NCBI RefSeq assembly: GCF_003385185.1
Contig: NZ_PQHZ01000025.1
Coordinates: 24,335-88,334 of the forward strand
DNA from: Amycolatopsis palatopharyngis
GTDB lineage: Bacteria > Actinomycetota > Actinomycetes > Mycobacteriales > Pseudonocardiaceae
Direction: 5' to 3'
Length of the DNA: 64,000 nt
The translations under genes were made by a program, and so were the position numbers. Numbering within the stretch: position 1 is the stretch's first letter; the number at the start of each line of letters is the position of its first letter. Positions 43,962 through 51,503 of this stretch are shown one piece after another. Under the pieces are notes generated by a model. The model did no database searches. It had not been told where the DNA came from and was given only the letters and a program-made list of their open reading frames with translations.

Positions 43962-44850
43962 CGCTGACCTCCGTGCGGTCCTGGTAGTACCCGATGAAGT
44001 CGGCCCAGCCCTCGACGGGACCGTCCGGCTGGTACCCCGTCAGCTCCCAGCTGACCGGGCGGCCGGCGAGCTGCTTGCTCTCCGCGTCGAACACGCCGTA
44101 CTCCGAGAACGAGCCGAACGTGGCGAACTCCAGCAGCGCTCCCCCGACGAACTTCAGCAGTCCGGACACCGAACTGCGCAACGGCTGCGGGAACTCCGCG
44201 TCGAGCAGGGCCACCAGGTCGGAGTCGGGGCCTTCCAGCACGCGGAAGGCCTCGGCCTTCTCGGCCCAGGTCAGACGCGCGAACGGGGACAGGAACGGCC
44301 CGTTGACCGCGAGCGGGTTGACCTGGGTCGCCAGCAGGTTGAGCAGGCCGGCGATCGGCAACGACAGCGGCATGGTCGCGTCGTTCTCCAGCAACGCGCG
44401 CAATGCGCGATCCAGCGTGGCGACCTCGGCCGGGAGCAGGTCGAGCCCAGGCAGGTCGACACCGCTGTCGGCCAGGCCGGTCGCGAGCGCGGCGGCGACC
44501 GGCCTGGCCAGCTCGTCGGGAAAGGGCACGAAATTGTCCAGCGAGGCGATCATGAAGTCGGTACCCCTCGCCTCGAGCGCGCCCGGCTCGGCACTCGGGG
44601 TGCCCTGCGCTGCCGAGTACGCGTCCGGACCGGGATAGACGAAGACCGTCAGGCCGTTGAGGGTGTCCCTGGCGAGTTCGGCGAGCACTGGTCGGAGCAG
44701 GCCGACCAGATCGGGCAGCAGATCGTTCTGGGCGGCGGCAGCAGGGGTCGCGAGCGCACTACGTGGGAGCAGCCCGCCCGCGCCGACGGCGGCGCCCAGC
44801 AGCCCGATACGCGCGAGAAACGCGCGCCGGGCCAACGGGGATTGGCTCAT
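43954..44850 (-). CDS. gluconate 2-dehydrogenase subunit 3-like protein with Tat signal
   Basis: The 298-residue protein starts with a twin-arginine signal (RRAFLARIGLLGAAVGAGG, cleavage near ALA). A helical domain typical of the small subunit of membrane FAD dehydrogenases follows (IASLDNFVPFPDELA, LTWAEKAEAFRVLE). It is longer than usual (about 170-250). It probably carries the folded GMC flavoprotein across the membrane. The two genes form an operon ending in a strong terminator. No cytochrome c subunit gene is present, so the electron acceptor is unclear. Confidence 0.82.
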   Translation of the reverse strand: MSQSPLARRAFLARIGLLGAAVGAGGLLPRSALATPAAAAQNDLLPDLVGLLRPVLAELARDTLNGLTVFVYPGPDAYSAAQGTPSAEPGALEARGTDFMIASLDNFVPFPDELARPVAAALATGLADSGVDLPGLDLLPAEVATLDRALRALLENDATMPLSLPIAGLLNLLATQVNPLAVNGPFLSPFARLTWAEKAEAFRVLEGPDSDLVALLDAEFPQPLRSSVSGLLKFVGGALLEFATFGSFSEYGVFDAESKQLAGRPVSWELTGYQPDGPVEGWADFIGYYQDRTEVSDA

Positions 44851-44882
44851 TGTCGGTCTCCAGTTGTGGTGGTGTGACAGTC

Positions 44883-44895
44883 GACACAGTGTGTC
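44883..44895. promoter_or_regulatory. palindrome GACACA-G-TGTGTC ahead of the GMC operon
   Basis: Perfect 6-bp arms lie in the 69-bp gap between the small-subunit start and the PucR gene's stop. It is a plausible operator for the operon. Confidence 0.4.
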
Positions 44896-44919
44896 TATCG
44901 GCCAACTGGAGGTACCGCA

Positions 44920-46143
44920 CTAGGCCGAATGCCCAGAATGTCCGCCCTGTGGTTGTGCAGAATCGCCATCGGCACGCAGATGACAGGCGATCAGGGCCAA
45001 CGAGAGCGAGAGGCCACTCTGATAGTCCTGCAACGAGCGGCCCAGCAGTGTCTCGAGCCTGCGCAGGCGGTTCAGCACGGTATTGCGATGGCAGTAGAGC
45101 CGAGCGGCGGTGGCCGCGGCGGACCGGTTGGTCTCCAACCAGGCGGTCAGGGTCTCCAGCAGGATCTCCCGCTCGGCGGATGGCAGTCGCAACAACGGTC
45201 CGAGCACGCCGGACACGAGCCGGTCGGCCAGTTCTGGTGAGCGGGCGACCAGCGCCTCGGGCAGTCGTTCGTCGAGCCGGGCGAGACCGGTGTCGCCGGC
45301 GGGCATCGTGCGCAACGCGAGCAGGGCCAGCTCGTGACCGGCTCCGACCTCCGCGAGCCCGTGCACGGGCGGACTCACCCCGACCCGCGCCCGAACCCCG
45401 CCGCGCAACAGACCGAGCACCGAGGCCGCGCCGCGTCGTTCGAGCGCGACGATGCCGACCAGCGTTCCCGCACGTGGCTCCCACACCGAGCGCACTCCGT
45501 ACACGGCCAGCGCGTCCTGCGGCATCGCCAGCCCGGGTGTGCCGTCCTCGGCCAGGTCCGCCGCCAGTACGAGGTAACCACCGCCCGCGGGCAGGCCGAG
45601 TTCGACGGCCGCCTGCTCGGCGAACCCGCTTTCGCGGCCCCGTCCACGCAGCAGGTCCTCAACCAGCGCGTGCCTGCGGTGCACGTCCAGTTTGCGCAAC
45701 TGCAGCTCGGTGTGCCGGTAGGCCCTGGCGAGTTCGGAGGAAGTCTCGTCGACCACGGTCCACACCGAGGTCGCGACGTCGAGCAGTTGCTCGCGATCGA
45801 CCTCGTCGTCCTCCTTGGCCATCTCCACGAGAGCCCGCCAGATCACCCTGCCGCCGAGGCGGTACGAGCGCAGGACGGAGTCGAGGGGCACCCGCTGTTG
45901 TGCCCTGCGGGCACCGGTGGCGACAGCCTCGTCGAACGGGTTCGCCCCCTCCGGAACGGTCTCGCCGAGCAGCTGCAGCACGCGATCGAGATTGTGCTCG
46001 CAGGAGTGCCGCAGGTCCTCCAGCGAGACCAGCTCGGCGTCGTGGTACCCGGGGTTCTCCGCAAGGATGTCGGCGACGAGCGTGTCGGTCAGCGCATCCA
46101 GCCTGGTACTGAGCTGCCGGGCCATTCGACGGGAAAGTTCCAT
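44920..46143 (-). CDS. PucR/CdaR-type transcriptional regulator
   Basis: The 407-residue protein has an N-terminal helical sensor region (MARQLSTRLDALTDTLVADI), a GGDEF-like middle domain, and the PucR C-terminal HTH (LETLTAWLETNRSAAATAARLYCHRNTVLNRLRRLE). ATG at 46143 follows GGAGG at eight bases, which excludes the longer upstream frame. Regulators of this class control purine, sugar-acid or amine catabolism. Its position immediately upstream of, and in line with, the GMC dehydrogenase operon makes that operon the likely target. It might also be co-transcribed with it across the short gap. Confidence 0.9.
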   Translation of the reverse strand: MELSRRMARQLSTRLDALTDTLVADILAENPGYHDAELVSLEDLRHSCEHNLDRVLQLLGETVPEGANPFDEAVATGARRAQQRVPLDSVLRSYRLGGRVIWRALVEMAKEDDEVDREQLLDVATSVWTVVDETSSELARAYRHTELQLRKLDVHRRHALVEDLLRGRGRESGFAEQAAVELGLPAGGGYLVLAADLAEDGTPGLAMPQDALAVYGVRSVWEPRAGTLVGIVALERRGAASVLGLLRGGVRARVGVSPPVHGLAEVGAGHELALLALRTMPAGDTGLARLDERLPEALVARSPELADRLVSGVLGPLLRLPSAEREILLETLTAWLETNRSAAATAARLYCHRNTVLNRLRRLETLLGRSLQDYQSGLSLSLALIACHLRADGDSAQPQGGHSGHSA

Positions 46144-46223
46144 CGGCCAACCTCCGTGTTCGGCGGATTCGCGGCCGTTTATCGCCGCCGCCGCAGTAGT
46201 CGAACCGGATTCTGCCTGCGGGG

Positions 46224-46547
46224 TCAGTTCCGTGTCTCCTCGACCAGCCATGCCAGGTATTCGGCGCTGCCCCCCTCGATGGATGTGGCGATTACCTCTG
46301 GAACGTCGTAGCTGTGCCATCGCGTGAGCTGTTCGGTCAGTGCGGCGACACGGTCGGCCGCGGTCTTGATCTCCACACGCCACTCCGTGTCGTTCTGTAC
46401 GGCCCCTTCCCAGCGATACACGCTGGTCATCGGCCCAACCACCTGAGCACACGCGCCGAGTCTCGCCTCGATCGCCTTCGCCGCGAGCTCGCGTGCGGCC
46501 TGTTCGCTGTCGATCGTCGTGGCGACGATCACGTGCTGCGCAGACAT
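46224..46547 (-). CDS. cutA: divalent-cation tolerance protein CutA
   Basis: This 107-residue trimeric ferredoxin-like protein has the family blocks IVATTIDSEQAARELA, LGACAQVVGPMTSVYRWEG and the C-terminal YDVPEVIATSIEGG...YLAWL. CutA is widespread; it was linked to copper tolerance, but its exact role is unsettled. It is divergent from a TetR gene across a 96-bp gap that holds three evenly spaced direct repeats. Length and conserved Cys/His context are normal. Confidence 0.95.
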   Translation of the reverse strand: MSAQHVIVATTIDSEQAARELAAKAIEARLGACAQVVGPMTSVYRWEGAVQNDTEWRVEIKTAADRVAALTEQLTRWHSYDVPEVIATSIEGGSAEYLAWLVEETRN

Positions 46548-46582
46548 GGGCAGAGGGTACGCGAGGCAGTTTTCCGATCGGT

Positions 46583-46613
46583 GATTGAAGAGGAGATTGA
46601 ATCAGTGATTGAA
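46583..46613. repeat. three GATTGAA direct repeats with 12-bp period
   Basis: GATTGAA occurs at exact 12-base intervals (GATTGAAGAGGA, GATTGAATCAGT, GATTGAACAATG) in the divergent cutA/TetR promoter region. The middle copy also contains the palindrome AATCA-G-TGATT. It looks like a multimer-binding regulatory site. Confidence 0.6.
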
Positions 46614-46643
46614 CAATGCGCCCGGCTGTGTTGTGCTGGTGCG

Positions 46644-47279
46644 ATGCCGATGCGTACGACCGCGACCTCACCCACCACGCCCACCGCGGAACGCCTGCTC
46701 ACCGTCGCCGAGTCCCTGTTCCTGCAGGACGGATACGACGCGGTGTCGGTGCGCGCCATCAACACCGCCGCGGGGATGAGTCCCGCCGCTGTGCACTACC
46801 ACTTCGGCTCCAAGGAGGGGCTTGTCGCCCGTCTGCTGGAGGACCGGCTCGCGCCGCTGTGGCGGGAACGACTCGAGGACATCGCCGGGAACGGGCAGCC
46901 GCCCGTGGCCGAGCTGGTGGACGCGATCCTGATCCCGCTCGCCGAACTGGCGGCTGATCCGGTCGGCAGGCTGCGGCTGCACCTGCTGGCCAGAACCGTG
47001 CTGGCCGGTAAGCCGATGCATTGGAACTCACCCTGGTTCAAGCTCGCGCCGTGGGTGGATCGGTTGCGCGCGAGCCGCCCTGACCTGACCGGGGAGGAGG
47101 CCGCGCACCGCTGGCGTCTCGCGTTCGAGCTCGTTCTGCGCGAGTTCGGTGATCCGCTCGGCGAGCGGGCAGGCTCGCGGCCCGTTCCATCGGTACCGTT
47201 GCCCACGCTCGCCGCGTTCGTCACCGCAGGGCTGAGCGCCCCGCCGGGCGCACGGCCCCAGGAAGAGGGGCACCGGTGA
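46644..47279 (+). CDS. TetR-family transcriptional regulator
   Basis: The 211-residue protein has the HTH block VSVRAINTAAGMSPAAVHYHFGSKEGL near its N terminus and a helical effector domain. ATG at 46644 (MPMRTT) or the one two codons later is the likely start. Its TGA overlaps the GTG of the flavin oxidoreductase gene, so regulator and enzyme are coupled and the enzyme's substrate may be the inducer. The GATTGAA repeats upstream are candidate binding sites for autoregulation and for cutA control. Confidence 0.9.
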   Translation: MPMRTTATSPTTPTAERLLTVAESLFLQDGYDAVSVRAINTAAGMSPAAVHYHFGSKEGLVARLLEDRLAPLWRERLEDIAGNGQPPVAELVDAILIPLAELAADPVGRLRLHLLARTVLAGKPMHWNSPWFKLAPWVDRLRASRPDLTGEEAAHRWRLAFELVLREFGDPLGERAGSRPVPSVPLPTLAAFVTAGLSAPPGARPQEEGHR

Positions 47280-48472
47280 GCACGGCGCCCGAGATCTTCG
47301 CTCCCGCACGACTCGGGCCGGTGCGACTGCGCAACCGGATCATCAAGGCCGCCACCTTCGAAGGACGCACCCCGCACGCTCTCGTCACCGACGAACTGAT
47401 CGAGTTCCACCGCAGGCAGGCGGCGGGCGGCGTCGGGATGAGCACGGTGGCGTACTGCGCTGTCGCACCGGAGGGCAGGACCGACCGGCACCAGATCTGG
47501 ATGCGACCCGAGGCGCTGGCCGGACTGCGCGCCCTGACCGAGGCGGTACACGCCGAGGGCGCCGCGGTGTCCGCGCAACTCGGGCACGCGGGCCCGGTCG
47601 CCAACTCGATGTCCACCGGTCTGCCCTCACTCGGCCCCGGTCGCAGGCCCAACCCACTGAGTCTGCGCCTGACCAGGGCTGCGACAGGAGACGATCTGTC
47701 CCGCATCGTGGAGGCGCACGGCCAGGCCGCGCGGCTGGCGATCGAGGCCGGGTTCGACGCCGTCGAGGTACACCTCGGCCACAACTATCTGGTGAGCGCG
47801 TTTCTCAGTCCCCGGCTCAACCGGCGTACCGATGGCTACGGCGGAAATCTCGAAGGGCGCGCGAGGCTGGCCAGGGAGGTGCTGCGGGCGGTGCGGGACG
47901 CCGTCGGCGATCGGATCGCGATCGTCGCGAAGCTGAACATGGACGACGGTGTCCCGGGTGGGTTCTGGCTCGACGAGAGCGTCGAGGTCGCCAGGATGCT
48001 GGAGGCGGACGGTTCCGTCGACGCGCTCGAACTCACCGCGGGCAGTTCGCTGCTCAACCCGATGTACCTGTTCACCGGGGATGTACCGCTGCGGGAGTTC
48101 GCGGCGACCTTCCCCCGGCCCCAGCGGACGGCCATCCGGCTCGGGGGACGCGCGTTCCTGAAGTCCTACCCGTACCGCGACGCGTACCTGTTGAGTTCGG
48201 CGCGCCAGTTCCGGGCGGCGCTGCGAATGCCGCTGATCCTGCTGGGCGGCATCTCCGGCAGGCCGGCGATGGAGCTCGCCATGGCCGAGGGCTTCGAGTT
48301 CGTGGCCATGGCCAGAGCCCTGCTCCGGGAACCGGATCTACCGCTTCGCCTGCGCGCCGACCCGGATACCCGGTCACTGTGCATCCACTGCAACAAGTGC
48401 ATGCCCACGATCTACAGCGGTACTCGTTGCGTGCTCGAAACAAGTGAATTGGCTCACAGTCGGAATATTTAG
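47276..48472 (+). CDS. NADH:flavin oxidoreductase (Old Yellow Enzyme family) with C-terminal Cys motif
   Basis: The 398-residue enzyme begins at GTG within the TetR stop. It has the FMN-binding TIM barrel (NRIIKAATFEG, AQLGHAG, EVHLGHNYLVSAFLSP, NRRTDGYGG). It ends soon after CIHCNKCMPTIYSGTRC, a four-Cys motif like the 4Fe-4S site of 2,4-dienoyl-CoA reductases. The FAD/NAD domain that follows in those enzymes is absent. It could be a stand-alone ene-reductase using an external electron donor. It is followed by an MFS exporter on the same strand, suggesting a detoxification unit under TetR control. Confidence 0.87.
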   Translation: MSTAPEIFAPARLGPVRLRNRIIKAATFEGRTPHALVTDELIEFHRRQAAGGVGMSTVAYCAVAPEGRTDRHQIWMRPEALAGLRALTEAVHAEGAAVSAQLGHAGPVANSMSTGLPSLGPGRRPNPLSLRLTRAATGDDLSRIVEAHGQAARLAIEAGFDAVEVHLGHNYLVSAFLSPRLNRRTDGYGGNLEGRARLAREVLRAVRDAVGDRIAIVAKLNMDDGVPGGFWLDESVEVARMLEADGSVDALELTAGSSLLNPMYLFTGDVPLREFAATFPRPQRTAIRLGGRAFLKSYPYRDAYLLSSARQFRAALRMPLILLGGISGRPAMELAMAEGFEFVAMARALLREPDLPLRLRADPDTRSLCIHCNKCMPTIYSGTRCVLETSELAHSRNI

Positions 48473-48518
48473 TACCGCTACACAAGTTCTTCCATCGGAG
48501 TCGACTGGTGGGAGATTG

Positions 48519-49757
48519 ATGAGTACGCGTACCGAGGAGAGGCCCGGCACCCGAATACAGGAGGTGCCGGACTCTCCACGTCCGAGCAAGGCCCGGTACG
48601 CACTGATCCTCGGCGGGCTCACCGCATTCGGTCCACTTTCGGTGGACATGTATCTGCCCGCCCTGCCCATGATGGCGACGGACCTGGGCACGGTCGACTC
48701 GACACTGCAACTGACGCTGACCGCGTTCGTGATCGGGCTGGCACTCGGCCAGCTGGTGGCTGGACCACTGTCGGACTCACTCGGCAGACGCAGACCGCTG
48801 ATGGTCGGCGTCAGCATCTACGTCATCGCGTCCGTGTTGTGTGCGATCAGCCCGTCGGCCGAACTGCTGATCGCGGCGAGAGCACTCCAGGCCGTGGGCG
48901 CGGCGGCCGGGTTGGTGGTCGCGCGGGCGACGGTGCGTGATCTGTTCTCCGGCGTCGAGATGACCCGGTTCTTCTCCATGCTCATGCTGGTCACCGGGCT
49001 GGCGCCGATCCTGGCTCCGCTCATCGGCGGGCAGGTCCTCACGGTGACCTCGTGGCGCGGGATCTTCCTGGTGCTGACCGGGTTCGGCGCGCTGCTGCTG
49101 CTCGTGGCGTTGCGGTTCCTGCCCGAGCCGCTGCCCGCGCACCGGCGCAGCGCGGTGCGGATCGGTTCGGTCCTGCGCGCCTACCTCGCCCTGTTGCGGG
49201 AGCGGGCGTTCCTCGGTTACGCGCTGTCTTCGGGCTTTCTGTTCGCCGCGATGTTCGCCTACATCTCCGGCAGCTCGTTCGTCCTGCAGAACGTCTACGA
49301 CCTCAGTCCGCAGCAGTACAGTCTCGTGTTCGGTCTCGGTGGCGTCGGCATCGTCGTGGTCGGGCAGATCAACGGCCGCATCGTGGGCCGGTTCTCCGAA
49401 CGGCAACTGCTCGCGACCGGCCTGCTGATGGCGACGACGAGCGCGTTGGGCATCACCGCGGCGGCCGCGTTCGACCTCGGGCTCGCCGCGCTACTGCCCC
49501 CGCTGTTCCTGATGGTGTCGAGTATCGGCCTGGTGATGCCCAACTCGACCTCGCTGGCGCTGGCGAATCATCCGCGTAGTGCGGGATCGGCCTCGGCGCT
49601 GCTGGGTGTGCTGCAGTTCCTGATCGGCGGACTGACAGCACCTCTGGTCGGACTGGGTGGCAAGGAAACCGCCCTGCCGATGGGCATTCTCATGGCGTCG
49701 TTCGCCGGTCTGGCGCTGCTCTCCTTCGCGACATTGGCGAGGCCGGCGAGCCGGTAG
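48519..49757 (+). CDS. Bcr/CflA-type MFS multidrug exporter
   Basis: The 412-residue transporter has 12 membrane segments, with the Bcr/CflA signature GPLSVDMYLPALP in helix 1, QLVAGPLSDSLGRRRPL (motif A), and RALQAVGAAAGLVVARATVRDL (motif B/C region). ATG at 48519 follows GGGAG. It stands 46 bp after the OYE gene and may be co-transcribed with it and the TetR gene. It likely exports drugs or toxic metabolites in exchange for protons. Confidence 0.92.
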   Translation: MSTRTEERPGTRIQEVPDSPRPSKARYALILGGLTAFGPLSVDMYLPALPMMATDLGTVDSTLQLTLTAFVIGLALGQLVAGPLSDSLGRRRPLMVGVSIYVIASVLCAISPSAELLIAARALQAVGAAAGLVVARATVRDLFSGVEMTRFFSMLMLVTGLAPILAPLIGGQVLTVTSWRGIFLVLTGFGALLLLVALRFLPEPLPAHRRSAVRIGSVLRAYLALLRERAFLGYALSSGFLFAAMFAYISGSSFVLQNVYDLSPQQYSLVFGLGGVGIVVVGQINGRIVGRFSERQLLATGLLMATTSALGITAAAAFDLGLAALLPPLFLMVSSIGLVMPNSTSLALANHPRSAGSASALLGVLQFLIGGLTAPLVGLGGKETALPMGILMASFAGLALLSFATLARPASR

Positions 49758-49772
49758 CCGCCCCCGCCGAAT

Positions 49773-49805
49773 CTGCGAACTCGGGCCCTGGAACTGCCAA
49801 CTCGG
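49773..49805. repeat. two-unit copy of the 21-bp repeat family
   Basis: CTGCGAACTCGG and CTGCCAACTCGG start exactly 21 bases apart. GGAACTGCCAACTCGG is the reverse complement of the core CCGAGTTGGCAGTTCC of the array at 25.7 kb. Again it fills a convergent junction and abuts a stop codon. Confidence 0.75.
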
Positions 49806-51032
49806 TTAGGGCGCGAGGTTGTTCAGGTCCGCGGAGCGCAGGGCTTCCGGGGTCACCTGGGTTTCGGCGGCGACGAGCGCTTTCAGGGCGTCGCCGTAGT
49901 CCCAGGAGTTCACGTTCATCGCGGCTGTGACGACGCCCCGGCGCAGCCAGAACGCGATGAACTCCCGTGCGGACAGATCGCCGCGCACGACGAGTTCGTC
50001 GGTGTCCACATCGGCCAGTCCGCGATACTCGCAACCGAGGTCGTACTGATCGGAGAAGAAGTACGGGACGGCGAGGTATGGATCGTGCGCGCCGAGCAGG
50101 TTGGCAGCGACGTGCGCGCCCTGGTTCTTGGCGTTGGCCCAGTGTTCGACCCGCACGCGCCGGCCGTAGCGGGGATGGAACTGGGCGGCGATGTCACCGA
50201 CCGCGTACACGTCAGGAGCCGCGCTGCGCAGGGCCGCGTCAACACTGACACCGCCGTCGTCGGCGATTTCTAACCCCGCGGCGTGCGCGAGTTCCACCCG
50301 CGGACTCGCGCCGACCGCGACCAGCACGACGTCGCCGGCCACCTCCTCGCCCTCGGCGAGGCGAACGCCACGCACACCGCTGTCGTTTCCGAGCACCTCG
50401 GTGACCTTCGACCCGAAGCGCCACTCGACGCCGTTCTCGGTGTGCAGATCCCGGAACACCCGAGCGACCTCGTCACCCAGCACGTCGGACAGTGGTGCGG
50501 ACGACTGCTCCACCACGGTGACGTTCGCACCATGGCGACGCGCGGCGGCAGCGGCCTCCGTGCCGATCCACCCACCGCCGACAATGACCACCCGTTCGGC
50601 CGACTTGAATTCCTCCCGGAGCGCAAGTGAGTCATCCAGCCCGCGCAGTGTTCGCACACCCGGGAGGTCACCACCAGGTACGGGAAGCACCCTCGGCCGC
50701 GATCCGGTCGCGAGCAGCAACCGCTCGTAGGGGTGCTCGTCTCCGCCGGCATCCAGGACCAGGCGGGCGCCGAGTTCGACTCTGCTGGCGGCGACGCCAA
50801 GCCGCAGGTCGATGTCGTGTTCGGCGTAGAAGTCCTCACTGTGCACCCAGTCGGGTTCATCGGTATCACCCAGAAGAACCCCTTTGGACAGTGGCGGCAG
50901 CTCGTAGGGGCGCCGGGATCCCTCGGCGAGTATCTCCAAGCCACCGGCATATCCCTGTTCACGCAGCGCTCCCGCCGCGGACGCTCCCGCCAGTCCCCCA
51001 CCGATGATCACAATTCGTTCTGGCCCGGGCAT
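49806..51032 (-). CDS. FAD-dependent ferredoxin/rubredoxin reductase-like protein
   Basis: The 408-residue pyridine-nucleotide disulfide-type reductase has FAD motif IIGGGLAGASAAGALRE, the NAD motif IVGGGWIGTEAAA, the second FAD motif VYAVGDIA and a C-terminal reductase domain. Ile/Leu rather than redox Cys residues mark the ferredoxin-reductase group that feeds P450s or Rieske oxygenases. ATG at 51032 (MPGPERI) fits AGGAG at six bases; a GTG two codons earlier is too close. No ferredoxin or P450 gene is nearby, so the partner is unknown. Confidence 0.88.
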   Translation of the reverse strand: MPGPERIVIIGGGLAGASAAGALREQGYAGGLEILAEGSRRPYELPPLSKGVLLGDTDEPDWVHSEDFYAEHDIDLRLGVAASRVELGARLVLDAGGDEHPYERLLLATGSRPRVLPVPGGDLPGVRTLRGLDDSLALREEFKSAERVVIVGGGWIGTEAAAAARRHGANVTVVEQSSAPLSDVLGDEVARVFRDLHTENGVEWRFGSKVTEVLGNDSGVRGVRLAEGEEVAGDVVLVAVGASPRVELAHAAGLEIADDGGVSVDAALRSAAPDVYAVGDIAAQFHPRYGRRVRVEHWANAKNQGAHVAANLLGAHDPYLAVPYFFSDQYDLGCEYRGLADVDTDELVVRGDLSAREFIAFWLRRGVVTAAMNVNSWDYGDALKALVAAETQVTPEALRSADLNNLAP

Positions 51033-51202
51033 CAGCACTCCTCACCGGTCGCGGATGCGTCGACCGTACCGCCGGGCCGCGACGAAGGCACCCCACGAAG
51101 GGCCGGTGAACGAATTACCCGCTGGAGCCGCGTCATGCCACGACACCACGCGCGTTTCACCAGCGCAGGCACGACCGACACAACTGCAGCGACGGAGGGG
51201 CG

Positions 51203-51415
51203 ATGACCGTGGCGGTTCGAGACGAATGGGAGATCAGCTGCCGGGACCTGGCGGGCAGGCGACGCCAGGTGACGGTGTTCGCCAGTGATGACCACGTGGT
51301 GCTCGTCGCGCCGCCAGGCGAGGCAGCGGTACTGGCCCCGCTCGATGTGGGCAGGCTGCGCGCCGCACTGCGCGATGCGGTGGTCCGGGTGGCCGAGACG
51401 TCCAACGGGACCTGA
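51203..51415 (+). CDS. small hypothetical protein, 70 aa
   Basis: The frame starts at ATG after GGAGGGG and reads as a small beta-rich protein (VTVFASDDHVVLVAPPGEAAVLAPLDVGRLRAALRDAV). It has no signal peptide or membrane segment. Codon use matches real genes. Similar short proteins of unknown function are frequent in actinomycetes. It lies 88 bp before the fatty acyl reductase gene in the same direction, but a palindrome between them suggests a separate promoter for the latter. Confidence 0.65.
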   Translation: MTVAVRDEWEISCRDLAGRRRQVTVFASDDHVVLVAPPGEAAVLAPLDVGRLRAALRDAVVRVAETSNGT

Positions 51416-51443
51416 CCGGAGGCACCTCGACCCGGACCCCGTT

Positions 51444-51459
51444 CCTACTCGCGAGTAGG
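51444..51459. promoter_or_regulatory. 16-bp perfect palindrome CCTACTCGCGAGTAGG
   Basis: It lies 45 bp upstream of the fatty acyl reductase start and is the size of a TetR-family operator. The half CCTACTCG and the following GGTAA also occur ahead of the SDR gene at 30.6 kb. Confidence 0.6.
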
Positions 51460-51503
51460 TAAGGTGGGAGCGGACGGCGATACCTCCCAGCAGAGGGTGT
51501 GCG

